NCBI RefSeq assembly: GCF_000383575.1
Contig: NZ_KB911579.1
Location: 251,707 to 315,706, forward strand
Direction: 5' to 3'
DNA length: 64,000 nt
Origin: Salinispora oceanensis
GTDB taxonomy: Bacteria > Actinomycetota > Actinomycetes > Mycobacteriales > Micromonosporaceae
Shown here: positions 8,099 through 18,178 of the stretch, one piece after another
Numbering within the stretch: position 1 is the stretch's first letter
How the letters are laid out: each line of letters begins with the position of its first letter
The notes under the pieces: model-generated
What the model was told of the DNA's origin: nothing
Seen by the model: only the letters and a program-made list of their open reading frames with translations
The model's database searches: none
Translations under genes and position numbers: made by a program

Positions 8099-8710
8099 TC
8101 ACTCCGCAGCGCCGCCTGAGATCGCCCCACCGTCCCAGAACGCCAGCGAATGGAAGATCTCGTAGCGGTCTGGGTCAGGCGGCAGGAACCAGTGGAAGCC
8201 CGCCTGGAGGAACACCACCACCAGGTTCGCCGCCACGATCACCAGGAACAGCCCGCAGACCACCTTTGACGGCCAACCGAACCGCACGCCCCGCGGTACC
8301 AGCGCGCGGGCGAAGATCAGACTCACCCCACAGAACACCAGCACCACGCAGAACGTGATAAATGCCCAGGTGTACAGGTGTAGCCCGAGAATGGGCGACC
8401 CGTAGCCGGGGTCGGGCGGCACGATGTGCAGCAGGATCTGGCGGACCGCGATGGCGGCACCGACGACGGCGGCGACGATACTCATCCCGTAGCCCATGGC
8501 GTAGTCGGCGAGCCGCACATCGCCACGGCGGGTCCGCACGATGATGTAGAGCGGCCCGAAGGCCACCAGCATCATCGCCATCCGTTGCAGGATGCAGAGC
8601 GGGCACGGGAGGTCGCCGGTCACGAACTGCACCGCGAACCCGCCGATCAGCACCCCGCAGTAGGCGAGGACGAAGAGGTGCGCGAGCCAGAAGCCCAGAC
8701 GGCCGGTCAT
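8099..8710 (-). CDS. DsbB-family disulfide bond formation membrane protein
   Basis: 203 residues with four to five hydrophobic helices. DsbB or VKOR-type proteins reoxidise a thiol oxidase (DsbA) and pass electrons to quinone. The quinone-proximal CxxC is present (CPLC, Cys36 and Cys39) followed by QRM, as in DsbB. The second extracytoplasmic loop (about 94-112), which in classical DsbB carries the other redox Cys pair, has none. ATG 8710 was chosen over the upstream TTG because GAGGG lies just before it. It lies 15 bases after the stop of a small membrane-protein gene and is likely in one operon with it. The exact redox role is uncertain given the missing pair. Confidence 0.75.
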   Translation of the reverse strand: MTGRLGFWLAHLFVLAYCGVLIGGFAVQFVTGDLPCPLCILQRMAMMLVAFGPLYIIVRTRRGDVRLADYAMGYGMSIVAAVVGAAIAVRQILLHIVPPDPGYGSPILGLHLYTWAFITFCVVLVFCGVSLIFARALVPRGVRFGWPSKVVCGLFLVIVAANLVVVFLQAGFHWFLPPDPDRYEIFHSLAFWDGGAISGGAAE

Positions 8711-8725
8711 AACACCCTCACTCAA

Positions 8726-8884
8726 TCAGAAGTTCAACGGCAGCTTCGCGCCCACGTGATAGTTGAAGAGCAGCAGGATGGCGACGAGCGAAACCGTCCA
8801 CGCGGCGAGGACGGTCCCGCGTCCACTGCCCCGCACGATGAGCCAGCCGGCGACGAGGAGCACCGCGAAGAGAATCGTTGCCAT
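8726..8884 (-). CDS. Small membrane protein, DUF5993-like
   Basis: 52 residues if started at ATG 8884: a first helix (ATILFAVLLVAGWLIV), a basic loop (RGSGRG), and a second helix (VSLVAILLLF) ending in NYHVGAKLPLNF. Small two-helix proteins of this kind (DUF5993, as I recall) are found beside DsbB-like genes; the assignment is from memory and moderate. A longer reading frame extends to 9055, but its extra residues are Gly/Arg/Ser-rich and look non-coding. The gene immediately precedes the DsbB-like gene, so it may be a subunit or assembly partner of it. Confidence 0.55.
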   Translation of the reverse strand: MATILFAVLLVAGWLIVRGSGRGTVLAAWTVSLVAILLLFNYHVGAKLPLNF

Positions 8885-9095
8885 TTGCTCAAAATAGTGG
8901 CCAAATCGGGAGCTCCGAGCCGGAATCAAGAACCAACTCGACCGTCGACCGGACATCGACCCGAACCGGCTACCCCCAACGCCGCCACAAGGGGGCGAGG
9001 CCACAACCCGGCGGCGCACCCGCGAGCACTCACCACCGCCACACCCACCCGACACCAGTGGCGAACCCGGCGCCCGCCGCGTGCCCGGGTCGAGG

Positions 9096-9128
9096 TTGCG
9101 CGAATAGCAAGACGGACGTACGGTTTGT
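9096..9128 (+). promoter_or_regulatory. acnA promoter with AcnR-type operator
   Basis: A 22-bp near-palindrome at 9107-9128 contains GACGTACGGTTTG and matches the site before the acnR gene (14403-14424) at 19 of 22 positions. TTGCGC (9096-9101) and TACGGT (9119-9124), 17 bases apart, form a plausible promoter whose -10 lies inside the operator, consistent with repression. This sits in the 349-base gene-free stretch 8885-9233; nothing else was recognised there apart from GC-rich sequence. Confidence 0.6.
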
Positions 9129-9233
9129 ACTCGCAGTTAATGCAGGTAAGGGCCACCTAAGCACCGCACCGCCCCCGCCGGTGCGACAGACTGCTCAGGA
9201 CTGCTCACGGCCACTGGTGTGAAGGAGTACGAC

Positions 9234-12068
<2,835 letters not shown>

Positions 12069-12079
12069 GGCGGTAACGG

Positions 12080-12111
12080 ACGGGGCCCCCACACCGGTGT
12101 GGGGGCCCCGT
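12080..12111. terminator. Perfect palindromic terminator after acnA
   Basis: A perfect 32-bp palindrome (half-site ACGGGGCCCCCACACC) lies 11 bases beyond the acnA stop and is followed by CGCGTTTCC. It forms a 14-bp-plus stem with a minimal loop. Confidence 0.85.
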
Positions 12112-12231
12112 CGCGTTTCCACCTGGCGGTCGGGCCCGGGTTACCTACCCGAAGCGGCTGACCGGGCGTTGCCCCGAGACAGCAGCCCGATCCCGGGTGT
12201 GATCTCGCCATGCTGTGCCAGGCTCGTGGTC

Positions 12232-12480
12232 ATGGACGACAAGACCATCCTGAAGCGCATCTCCGAGCTGGTTGACGAGGAACACCAGCTCCGCGGCGCG
12301 GCCCAGGCCAACGAGGAGGGCACCGACGACGAGAGCCGAGACCGGCTCCGAGATCTGTCGGCGTCGCTGGACCAGTGCTGGGACCTGCTGCGCCGGCGGC
12401 GCGCCGCCCGCTCCACCCACGGCGACCCGGACGCCCAGGGCGTGCGTCCGGCGCCGGAGGTGGCGCGCTACCTCCAGTAG
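12232..12480 (+). CDS. DUF2630 family protein
   Basis: 82-residue, highly charged, helical cytoplasmic protein beginning MDDKTILKRISELVDEEH and containing LSASLDQCWDLLRRRRAAR, both typical of the DUF2630 family found across actinobacteria. The function is unknown. ATG 12232 is chosen because the family begins there; the upstream in-frame residues look like read-through of the intergenic region. It lies between the acnA terminator and a convergent RIO kinase gene. Confidence 0.8.
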   Translation: MDDKTILKRISELVDEEHQLRGAAQANEEGTDDESRDRLRDLSASLDQCWDLLRRRRAARSTHGDPDAQGVRPAPEVARYLQ

Positions 12481-12531
12481 GGCCCGGCTCGAGCAGTCCC
12501 GCTGGCCTCGGCCCAGGTTCCGCCGGAGTGT

Positions 12532-13458
12532 TCAACGCAGGCCCGCCTCGCGGAGTAGGTGTTCGGTGAGGGCGAGCGGTTCAGCCTGCGCCGCCGGCAG
12601 GCCGCGGGCGACGAACCAGGTGGCAACTACCCGTACGTCTCGGGCCAGGTACTCCGGCCCCTGCGGGTTGGCGACCAGATCCACGACCTGAGGCAGATCG
12701 ATGAGCACCAGCCGCCCCTCGTGCACCAAGAGGTTGTAGGGCGACAGGTCACCGTGGGTGTGGCCAGCCCGAGCGAGTACCACCAGCGCCTCAACGAGTT
12801 GTCCCCACAGGTCACGCAGGTCGGCCTCCGCCGGCCGCAGCTGCGCCAGCCGTGGGGCGGCCTGCCCCTCGTCGTGGTCACCGAGAAACTCCAGCATCAA
12901 CTCGGTGCCGCGGAGCTGAACCGGGTAGGGCACGGTGATCGTGCCGTACCGGGCACCGATCTCCCACAGGCGGCCGAGCACGGCGAACTCCGCCGCCGCC
13001 CACTGTCCAGCGATCATCTGCCGCCCGAACGCGGTTCGCCGGGTCATCGCCCGCATCTCCCGGGAGCGTCGGACGCGCCGTCCCTCCAGATATCCCGCGT
13101 CCCGGTGAAAGAGCCGGTGGTCGGCATCTCGGTATCGTTTGGCCACGAGCAGGCAGGACCGATCGGTGTCGGGCACGGCGCGGCGGACGAGATGGACGTC
13201 CGCCTCCTTGCCAGTCTTGAGCACGCCCAGTTCGGTGTCCTTGGCGGCCAGCTCCGTTACCAGCCAGGCCGGGTACGGCTCTGGGCCGTGGACGGCGTCG
13301 TCCCAGGACGACCAGGTCTGGGCATCCGGCAGTGGATCGGAGTCAGCGGGCTGCGGTCCGGTTTTCCGCCCGCGCTTGGTGAAGCGTGGTTCGTCATCGT
13401 CGAAGCGGCGTCTGCCGCGGGTCCGGCGCTCCGGCGCCGGAGAGTCGTGATCGCGCAC
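12532..13458 (-). CDS. RIO-type serine protein kinase
   Basis: 308 residues. RIO1-like atypical protein kinase; bacterial members have unclear substrates. The first 45 residues are Arg/Asp-rich and disordered. The nucleotide loop is LKTGKEADVHL (80-90), the ATP-binding Lys is in LLVAKRY (Lys107), the catalytic loop is HGDLSPYN (Asp237, Asn242), and the metal-binding motif is LIDLPQVVD (Asp254, in place of DFG). All key residues are present, so it should be active. The start is GTG 13458, preceded by GAGGGATC. It stands between a convergent DUF2630 gene and a HAD hydrolase gene on the same strand; 154 bases separate the last two. Confidence 0.88.
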   Translation of the reverse strand: MRDHDSPAPERRTRGRRRFDDDEPRFTKRGRKTGPQPADSDPLPDAQTWSSWDDAVHGPEPYPAWLVTELAAKDTELGVLKTGKEADVHLVRRAVPDTDRSCLLVAKRYRDADHRLFHRDAGYLEGRRVRRSREMRAMTRRTAFGRQMIAGQWAAAEFAVLGRLWEIGARYGTITVPYPVQLRGTELMLEFLGDHDEGQAAPRLAQLRPAEADLRDLWGQLVEALVVLARAGHTHGDLSPYNLLVHEGRLVLIDLPQVVDLVANPQGPEYLARDVRVVATWFVARGLPAAQAEPLALTEHLLREAGLR

Positions 13459-13612
13459 TGCGGTGAGATCCCTCGGTCGAGGTCAATGGAGACAGCTGGA
13501 AGTGACCTGTGCAGACGGCCATGATCGGCCTCCTCTCCTCGACCGGGCCACTCGCCCGGGGTGCACCGTGCGGTCCCATGCTCACCGTCGGATCGCGGCG
13601 CGGCAACCGGTA

Positions 13613-14257
13613 TTACGCCGCGAGCACCGCGGCGAGGGCGGCGATCAGACCGTCGACTGTGAAGGTGGGGGCGAACCGTCCGTCGGTCCAGGTGCGCCCC
13701 CGGTGCAGCCAGACGCTGGGCAGCCCCACAGCCGCGGCACCGCCGATGTCCGCCTCCGGGCCGTCGCCGACCACCCAGGCCCCGCGCAGCGGCATCCGAA
13801 CCCGCTGCGCGGCCAGTGCGAAGATTCGCGGGTTCGGCTTGCTGACCCCGGCCGCCTCGGAGATCACCCAGTCGGCCAGGTAGCGGTCCAGCCCGGTCCG
13901 CCGGATCTTCTCCTCCTGCTGCCGTACCGCCCCATTGCAGACCACCACCGGTATCCACCCGGCGTCGCCGACGATCTGCAGCGCACATGCCACAAGTGGA
14001 TCAAGTCGGGTGCCGGCGAGCACGCCGTCGTGCAGCTCCTCCACCAGGTCGACCGAGCGGACCGCCAGCGAGTAGCGGTTACGGATCGAGTCGGCCACAT
14101 CCCACCGATCGGTAAGCCCGTCCGCGTCAACGGAGAGCAGCCAATCGAGGTCACCTGGCGGTGCACCGATCTTGACCAGGAAGCGCTCGCCCCAGGATCG
14201 GAACAAATTTTCTCGATCGAGCAGGGTGTTATCCAGGTCAAGAAGGAGCAGCGGCAC
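13613..14257 (-). CDS. HAD-family hydrolase
   Basis: 214 residues. Haloacid dehalogenase-type phosphatase: motif I is LLDLDNTLLD (Asp7 nucleophile, Asp9 acid), a helical cap lies at about 15-85, motif II is VVCNG (Asn108 where Ser or Thr is usual), motif III is Lys140 in KPNPRIF, and motif IV is GDGPEADIGGA (Asp165, Asp170). The C1-type cap suggests a small phosphorylated substrate such as a phosphosugar or phosphoglycolate-like compound, but this cannot be fixed from sequence. The gene is divergent from acnR. Confidence 0.85.
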   Translation of the reverse strand: MPLLLLDLDNTLLDRENLFRSWGERFLVKIGAPPGDLDWLLSVDADGLTDRWDVADSIRNRYSLAVRSVDLVEELHDGVLAGTRLDPLVACALQIVGDAGWIPVVVCNGAVRQQEEKIRRTGLDRYLADWVISEAAGVSKPNPRIFALAAQRVRMPLRGAWVVGDGPEADIGGAAAVGLPSVWLHRGRTWTDGRFAPTFTVDGLIAALAAVLAA

Positions 14258-14402
14258 TCCGGCACCTTACGGGACTGAGGCGTCGGTCCGACAGGCCCAA
14301 GCAACCAAATGGCCAGAAATTTATGACAAACGGATGAAGCAGCTGGTAGGGGGAATTCGCCGAAGAGAGCGGACGCGGGGTCGCCAGTCGACGGGCCAGA
14401 CC

Positions 14403-14424
14403 GCAAGCCGTACGTACGGTTTGC
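14403..14424. promoter_or_regulatory. Palindromic AcnR-type operator before acnR
   Basis: A 22-bp inverted repeat with a perfect 12-bp core CCGTACGTACGG (14408-14419) and outer arms GCAAG/TTTGC, lying 31 bases before the GTG start of the TetR-family gene. It is nearly identical to the site at 9107-9128 before acnA. Autoregulation by the encoded TetR protein is inferred. It may also affect the divergent HAD gene. Confidence 0.6.
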
Positions 14425-14455
14425 AGGACGCCGGGTGGTTTGACACGATCGACCC

Positions 14456-15028
14456 GTGCCCAGAGTAAGTCAGGACCAACTCGACGCGCGCCGGCAGGAG
14501 ATCCTCACCGCCGCCCGGGTCTGCTTCGCCCGACACGGGTACGAGGGCGCCACCGTGCGCCGTCTGGAGGAGGCGACCGGGCTGTCCCGTGGAGCGATCT
14601 TCCACCACTTCCGCGACAAGGACTCCCTCTTCCTCGCCGTGGCCGAGGACGATGCGGCGGCGATGGTGGAAACCGTCGCCCGCAATGGCCTGGTGCAGGT
14701 CATGCGAGACCTACTTGCCCGGGCTGCCTCCCCCGACACGACGGGCTGGCTGGGCAGCCAGCTGGAGGTCTCGCGCCGCCTCCGCACCGATCCCGCGTTC
14801 GCCCGGCGGTGGACCGAACGGTCCGCGGCGATCGCCGAAGCCACCCGCGACCGCCTACTCCGCCAGCGCGAGGCGGGCGTCCTGCGCGACGACGTCCCCA
14901 TCGAAGTGCTCGCCCAGTTCCTGAAGCTGGCGTACGACGGTCTGGTCCTGCACCTGGCGATGGGACGCCCGGCCGACGACCTCGGACCGGTACTCAACCT
15001 GGTTGAGGAAGCCGTCCGTCGGCGTTGA
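14456..15028 (+). CDS. acnR: TetR-family repressor of aconitase (AcnR-like)
   Basis: 190 residues. The N-terminal helix-turn-helix (about 12-60) includes HGYEGATVRRLEEATGLS and GAIFHHFRDKDSLFLAVA, and the ligand domain includes LEVSRRLRTDPAF and DVPIEVLAQFLK. From memory these match Corynebacterium glutamicum AcnR closely, the repressor of acn, which in that organism lies directly beside acn and senses citrate/Mg and iron status. Here it is separated from acnA by three genes, but both promoters carry the same palindrome. The start is GTG 14456; the short leader has no clear ribosome site, so a leaderless transcript is possible. A SUF or iron link is not shown by the sequence itself. Confidence 0.8.
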   Translation: MPRVSQDQLDARRQEILTAARVCFARHGYEGATVRRLEEATGLSRGAIFHHFRDKDSLFLAVAEDDAAAMVETVARNGLVQVMRDLLARAASPDTTGWLGSQLEVSRRLRTDPAFARRWTERSAAIAEATRDRLLRQREAGVLRDDVPIEVLAQFLKLAYDGLVLHLAMGRPADDLGPVLNLVEEAVRRR

Positions 15029-15118
15029 CCATCCCTGCCCATCCCCGCTCCGGCGGCCCTCCTTCCGTTGGCACAGGTGGCCCACAATGGGTTCCGTCCC
15101 CCACGACAGGAGTGTCCG

Positions 15119-16009
15119 ATGGTCCTCCTCGCCGCCCCCAGCAACACCTGGGGCATTCCCGGCCCAGTTTTCCTCGGGCTTTACCTGGTGACCGCCGCCG
15201 TTCTCGTCGCCATCGCACTCCTACGTCGAAACGAGATACTAAACGGATCGACGTACGATGCCAGCCTGCTCAGCCCCCAGCAGGTCGCCTACCTCCGCGG
15301 TGGTGCGCCGCTGGCGGTCTGGGCAGCTCTCGCGGGACTCCGCAGCGCTGGTGCGATCAACGTGAACCCGGACCGGCGCTTGACCGCCAGCGGTTCGCCG
15401 CCCAGCAACAGCGCCGCGTTGGACCAGGCCATCCACCTCGCCGCCAGTCGGGGCCTACGTGCCCAGGAGCTCAGCAGAGACCGAGGAGTGCGACAGGCCG
15501 TCCACCAGCTCCGCGCTGACCTGGTGCGACACGGGTTGGCGCTGTCCGACGAGCAGCGGGCTACCCTGCGCAACACGGCACTGCTACTCACCGGCCTGTT
15601 CGCAATCGGCATGCTGCGGCTCGGGGCCGGTCTGGCGAACGAACGCCCCATCGGCTGGCTTTTTCTGGCCCAAGTCGCGCTGTTGGTCGTGATAGTTCTG
15701 CTCTTCCGGCGTCCCTGGCGCACCCGGACCGCCGACCGGGTTCTACGCCGGCTACGCCACCGGCACACGCACCTGGCACCCCACCACAATCCGGCCTATG
15801 CCACTTATGGCGCCGCCGGGGCGGCGATGGGCGTCGCCCTCTTCGGCACGGCCGCTCTGTGGGCCATGGATCCCGGCTTCGCCGAGCAGGCACAGATCCA
15901 GCAGCAGTTCCTGGCCGGTGGGTCGGCAGCCGGCGGGGGCGGGACCGCCGGCGTAGGTAACGGTGGTGATGGCGGCAGCTGTGGCGGTGGCGGTGGGTGC
16001 GGCGGATGA
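15119..16009 (+). CDS. TIGR04222-type membrane protein with Gly/Cys tail
   Basis: 296 residues with hydrophobic helices at about 12-34, 151-170, 178-196 and 229-250 and a cytoplasmic-looking helical region between the first two (about 45-145). The last 29 residues (268-296) are almost all Gly with a few Ala, Ser and Asn and two Cys (Cys288, Cys294; ending SCGGGGGCGG). This matches the actinobacterial TIGR04222 membrane family, whose variable Gly/Cys tails and proximity to DUF692 genes I recall. ATG 15119 follows AGGAG by six bases. Its stop overlaps the DUF692 start (ATGA), so the two are translationally coupled. The tail is a plausible substrate for the enzyme next door; that is inference. 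Confidence 0.75.
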   Translation: MVLLAAPSNTWGIPGPVFLGLYLVTAAVLVAIALLRRNEILNGSTYDASLLSPQQVAYLRGGAPLAVWAALAGLRSAGAINVNPDRRLTASGSPPSNSAALDQAIHLAASRGLRAQELSRDRGVRQAVHQLRADLVRHGLALSDEQRATLRNTALLLTGLFAIGMLRLGAGLANERPIGWLFLAQVALLVVIVLLFRRPWRTRTADRVLRRLRHRHTHLAPHHNPAYATYGAAGAAMGVALFGTAALWAMDPGFAEQAQIQQQFLAGGSAAGGGGTAGVGNGGDGGSCGGGGGCGG

Positions 16010-16824
16010 CCGGTCCGGTCGGATTGGGCATCGGATGGCGGCCCGAGATCGCTGGCTTCGTCGCCGGGCTCCCCGGGCTACCGTTCGTCGAGGTGATCGC
16101 CGAATCGGTGCCGGCCGCCGGTCCGCTGCCGGCTGAGCTCACGGCGTTGCGGGAACGCGGCGTGGCCGTCGTGCCGCACGGGGTGCGGCTCTCCCTCGGC
16201 GGCGCCGAACCGGTCGACCCTGCCCGGGTAGCTCACCTGGCCGCGGTGGCTGAGCTGACCGACGCGGCCCTGGTGAGCGAGCACATCGCCTTCGTCCGGG
16301 CCGGCGGGTTGGAAGCTGGTCACCTGCTACCCCTACCGCGCAGCAGGGAGGCGGTGACGGCGGTCTGCGCCAACGTCGCCCGCGCGCAGGCCGAACTGCC
16401 GGTGCCAGTCGCGCTGGAGCCGGTCGCCGCGCTCTTCGACTGGCCCGACGACGAACTGGACGAGGCGGCGTTCCTCACCGAGATCCTGGACCGCACCGGT
16501 GCCCACCTGCTGCTCGACATCGCCAACGTCTACGCCAACGCCCGCAACCGCGGCGCCGACCCGCTCGATCTGCTGGACCGGCTGCCGCTGGAACGAGTCG
16601 CGTACGCGCACGTGGCCGGCGGGGCCGAACAGGACGGCTACTACCACGACACCCACACCAGCCCGGTGTCCCCGCCGGTACTCGACCTGGTAGGTGAGCT
16701 GTGCACTCGCCACAGACCACCGGCCCTGCTGCTGGAGCGGGACGGAAACTACCCCCCGGCCGCTGCCCTCCGCGCCGAGTTGGACGCGCTCGCCGCCGTC
16801 GGTGGCCTGCCGGTGGTCACATGA
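16006..16824 (+). CDS. DUF692 / MNIO multinuclear iron oxidative enzyme
   Basis: 272-residue TIM-barrel protein. DUF692 proteins are multinuclear non-heme iron-dependent oxidative enzymes (MbnB and TglH are characterised members) that modify Cys or backbone positions of peptides. The expected metal ligands are all visible: VPHGVRLS (His58), SEHIAF (His93), ALEPV (Glu138), LLLDIANVYANARNRG (Asp171, Asn174), AYAHVAGG (His202), YYHDTHTSPV (Asp215, His217) and LLLERDGN (Glu244). It begins with ATG 16006 overlapping the previous stop and ends overlapping the next start (ATGA at 16821), so it is the middle gene of a tight three-gene cassette. The product formed is unknown. Confidence 0.9.
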   Translation: MTGPVGLGIGWRPEIAGFVAGLPGLPFVEVIAESVPAAGPLPAELTALRERGVAVVPHGVRLSLGGAEPVDPARVAHLAAVAELTDAALVSEHIAFVRAGGLEAGHLLPLPRSREAVTAVCANVARAQAELPVPVALEPVAALFDWPDDELDEAAFLTEILDRTGAHLLLDIANVYANARNRGADPLDLLDRLPLERVAYAHVAGGAEQDGYYHDTHTSPVSPPVLDLVGELCTRHRPPALLLERDGNYPPAAALRAELDALAAVGGLPVVT

Positions 16825-17327
16825 ACCCCGCCAGCCCGGCGAACGTACCGGCGACGCGGCCCACCGACCCGACGGTGACCACGCTGGCCGCCCGGCAGGC
16901 CGCCCTCGTCGCCGCCCTGGTGGCCGGCGCCCCGCCGCCACCAGGTTTCGCTCCGGAGGCGCTGGCCGCGACCCGGACCGCCCTGCTGCGTAAGCGGGCC
17001 GGCGAGACGGCCCGGTACTGGCCACTGCTCGCCACCGGCCTGCACCCGCGGTGGCTGGAGGTGTTCCAGCACTGGGCCGCCGGGCGGCCGCCCGCCGGTG
17101 CCCTTTGCGAGGGTTGGGAGCTGGCCCGCCAGCTACAGCGCGCGGGCGAACTGCCGCCGTTGGGAGCGGACGAGTTGGCCTGCTGGCAGGCTGGCTACCA
17201 CTACCCAGAGCCGGGACGCCCGCCCCGGCCGCGCCGCCTGCCGTCCTGGGGGCGGGTCGGCGGCGCCGTCGCGATCCAGTTCGCCGGGCGGGTACGCCTC
17301 CTGCGCTCCGCCCGCCGCCGCACCTAG
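16821..17327 (+). CDS. MNIO partner-type protein (hypothetical)
   Basis: 168 residues, Ala/Pro/Arg-rich, without membrane segments or a clear enzyme motif. It begins by ATGA overlap with the MNIO gene. The central part (about 35-115) is predicted helical, with WPLLATGLHPRWLEVFQHWA and LCEGWELARQL; the C-terminus is basic (RVRLLRSARRRT). MNIO enzymes usually work with a small partner protein that binds the substrate leader, and this gene holds that position; I recall similar unnamed proteins (SCO6045-like) beside actinobacterial DUF692 genes. Leader-binding function is inference from position only. Confidence 0.65.
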   Translation: MNPASPANVPATRPTDPTVTTLAARQAALVAALVAGAPPPPGFAPEALAATRTALLRKRAGETARYWPLLATGLHPRWLEVFQHWAAGRPPAGALCEGWELARQLQRAGELPPLGADELACWQAGYHYPEPGRPPRPRRLPSWGRVGGAVAIQFAGRVRLLRSARRRT

Positions 17328-17368
17328 CTCGCCCCGCCTGCGGGCGCCGAATACGGCAGGATCAGGGC

Positions 17369-18130
17369 ATGGAGCTCGGCTTGAACGACCGCGTGTACGT
17401 GCTCACCGGCGCTTCCCGGGGCCTCGGCTACGCCACCGCCGAGGCGCTCGTCGCCGACGGGGCGCGCGTCGTCCTCGCCGCCCGGGACGCCGAGGCGGTG
17501 AGCGCCGCCGCCCACCGCCTCGGTGGCCCCGCGTGCGCCGTCGGCGTGCCCGCCGACCTGGCCGACCCGGAGCTGCCCGAACGGCTGACGGCGACCGCCC
17601 GGGAGGCGTTCGGGCGGCTGGACGGCGCGCTGGTGTCGGTCGGTGGCCCACCGCCGGGTAGCGCGGCCACCGTGAGCGACGAGCAGTGGCGCAGCTCCTT
17701 CGAAACAATCTTCCTCGGCACCGTCCGGATGGTCCGGACCGTCGCCGCCGCGCTGCCCGACGGCGGGGCGATCGGGCTGGTGCTGTCCATCACGGCGCGG
17801 GCGCCGCTGGCCGGCCTAGGCATCTCCAACGGCCTCCGGCCCGGCCTGGCCGGCGTCGCCAAGGACCTGGCCGACGAGTACGGCCCCCAGGGCGTCCGTG
17901 TGGTGGGGCTGCTGCCGGGGCGGATGCTGACCGACCGGAACGCGCAGCTCTTCGCCGCCGCCGGGGACCCCGAACAGGCCCGCGCCGCGGCGGAGGCGGA
18001 GATCCCGCTCCGCCGGCTGGGTGAGCCGGCGGAGTTCGGCCGGGTGGCGGCGTTCGTGCTCTCCCCCGCCGCCAGCTACCTGACCGGAATCACGCTACCG
18101 GTGGAGGGCGGCGCGCTGCGCGGGCTGTAG
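17369..18130 (+). CDS. Atypical short-chain dehydrogenase/reductase
   Basis: 253 residues. Rossmann NAD(P)-binding motif TGASRGLG (13-20) and ARD after the second strand, so cofactor binding is likely. The catalytic Ser is present (LSITA, Ser140), but the usual YxxxK is replaced by S153-N-G-L-R157. The NNAG region reads SVGGP. SDRs with LSN-x-x-R in place of YxxxK form a known FabG-like subgroup with poorly defined activity. The C-terminal end PVEGGALRGL is ordinary for SDRs. Substrate unknown. It starts 41 bases after the MNIO partner gene and could be co-transcribed with it. Confidence 0.8.
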   Translation: MELGLNDRVYVLTGASRGLGYATAEALVADGARVVLAARDAEAVSAAAHRLGGPACAVGVPADLADPELPERLTATAREAFGRLDGALVSVGGPPPGSAATVSDEQWRSSFETIFLGTVRMVRTVAAALPDGGAIGLVLSITARAPLAGLGISNGLRPGLAGVAKDLADEYGPQGVRVVGLLPGRMLTDRNAQLFAAAGDPEQARAAAEAEIPLRRLGEPAEFGRVAAFVLSPAASYLTGITLPVEGGALRGL

Positions 18131-18178
18131 TCACCAGTCCCCGGGCAGTAGACGCCGGTCGGGGACACCGGATGTGGG

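Noticed and set aside
18137..18166. Hairpin between the SDR and ABC transporter genes.
   Set aside because: The stem is only 7 bp with a 16-base loop and no T tract, too weak to list as a terminator.
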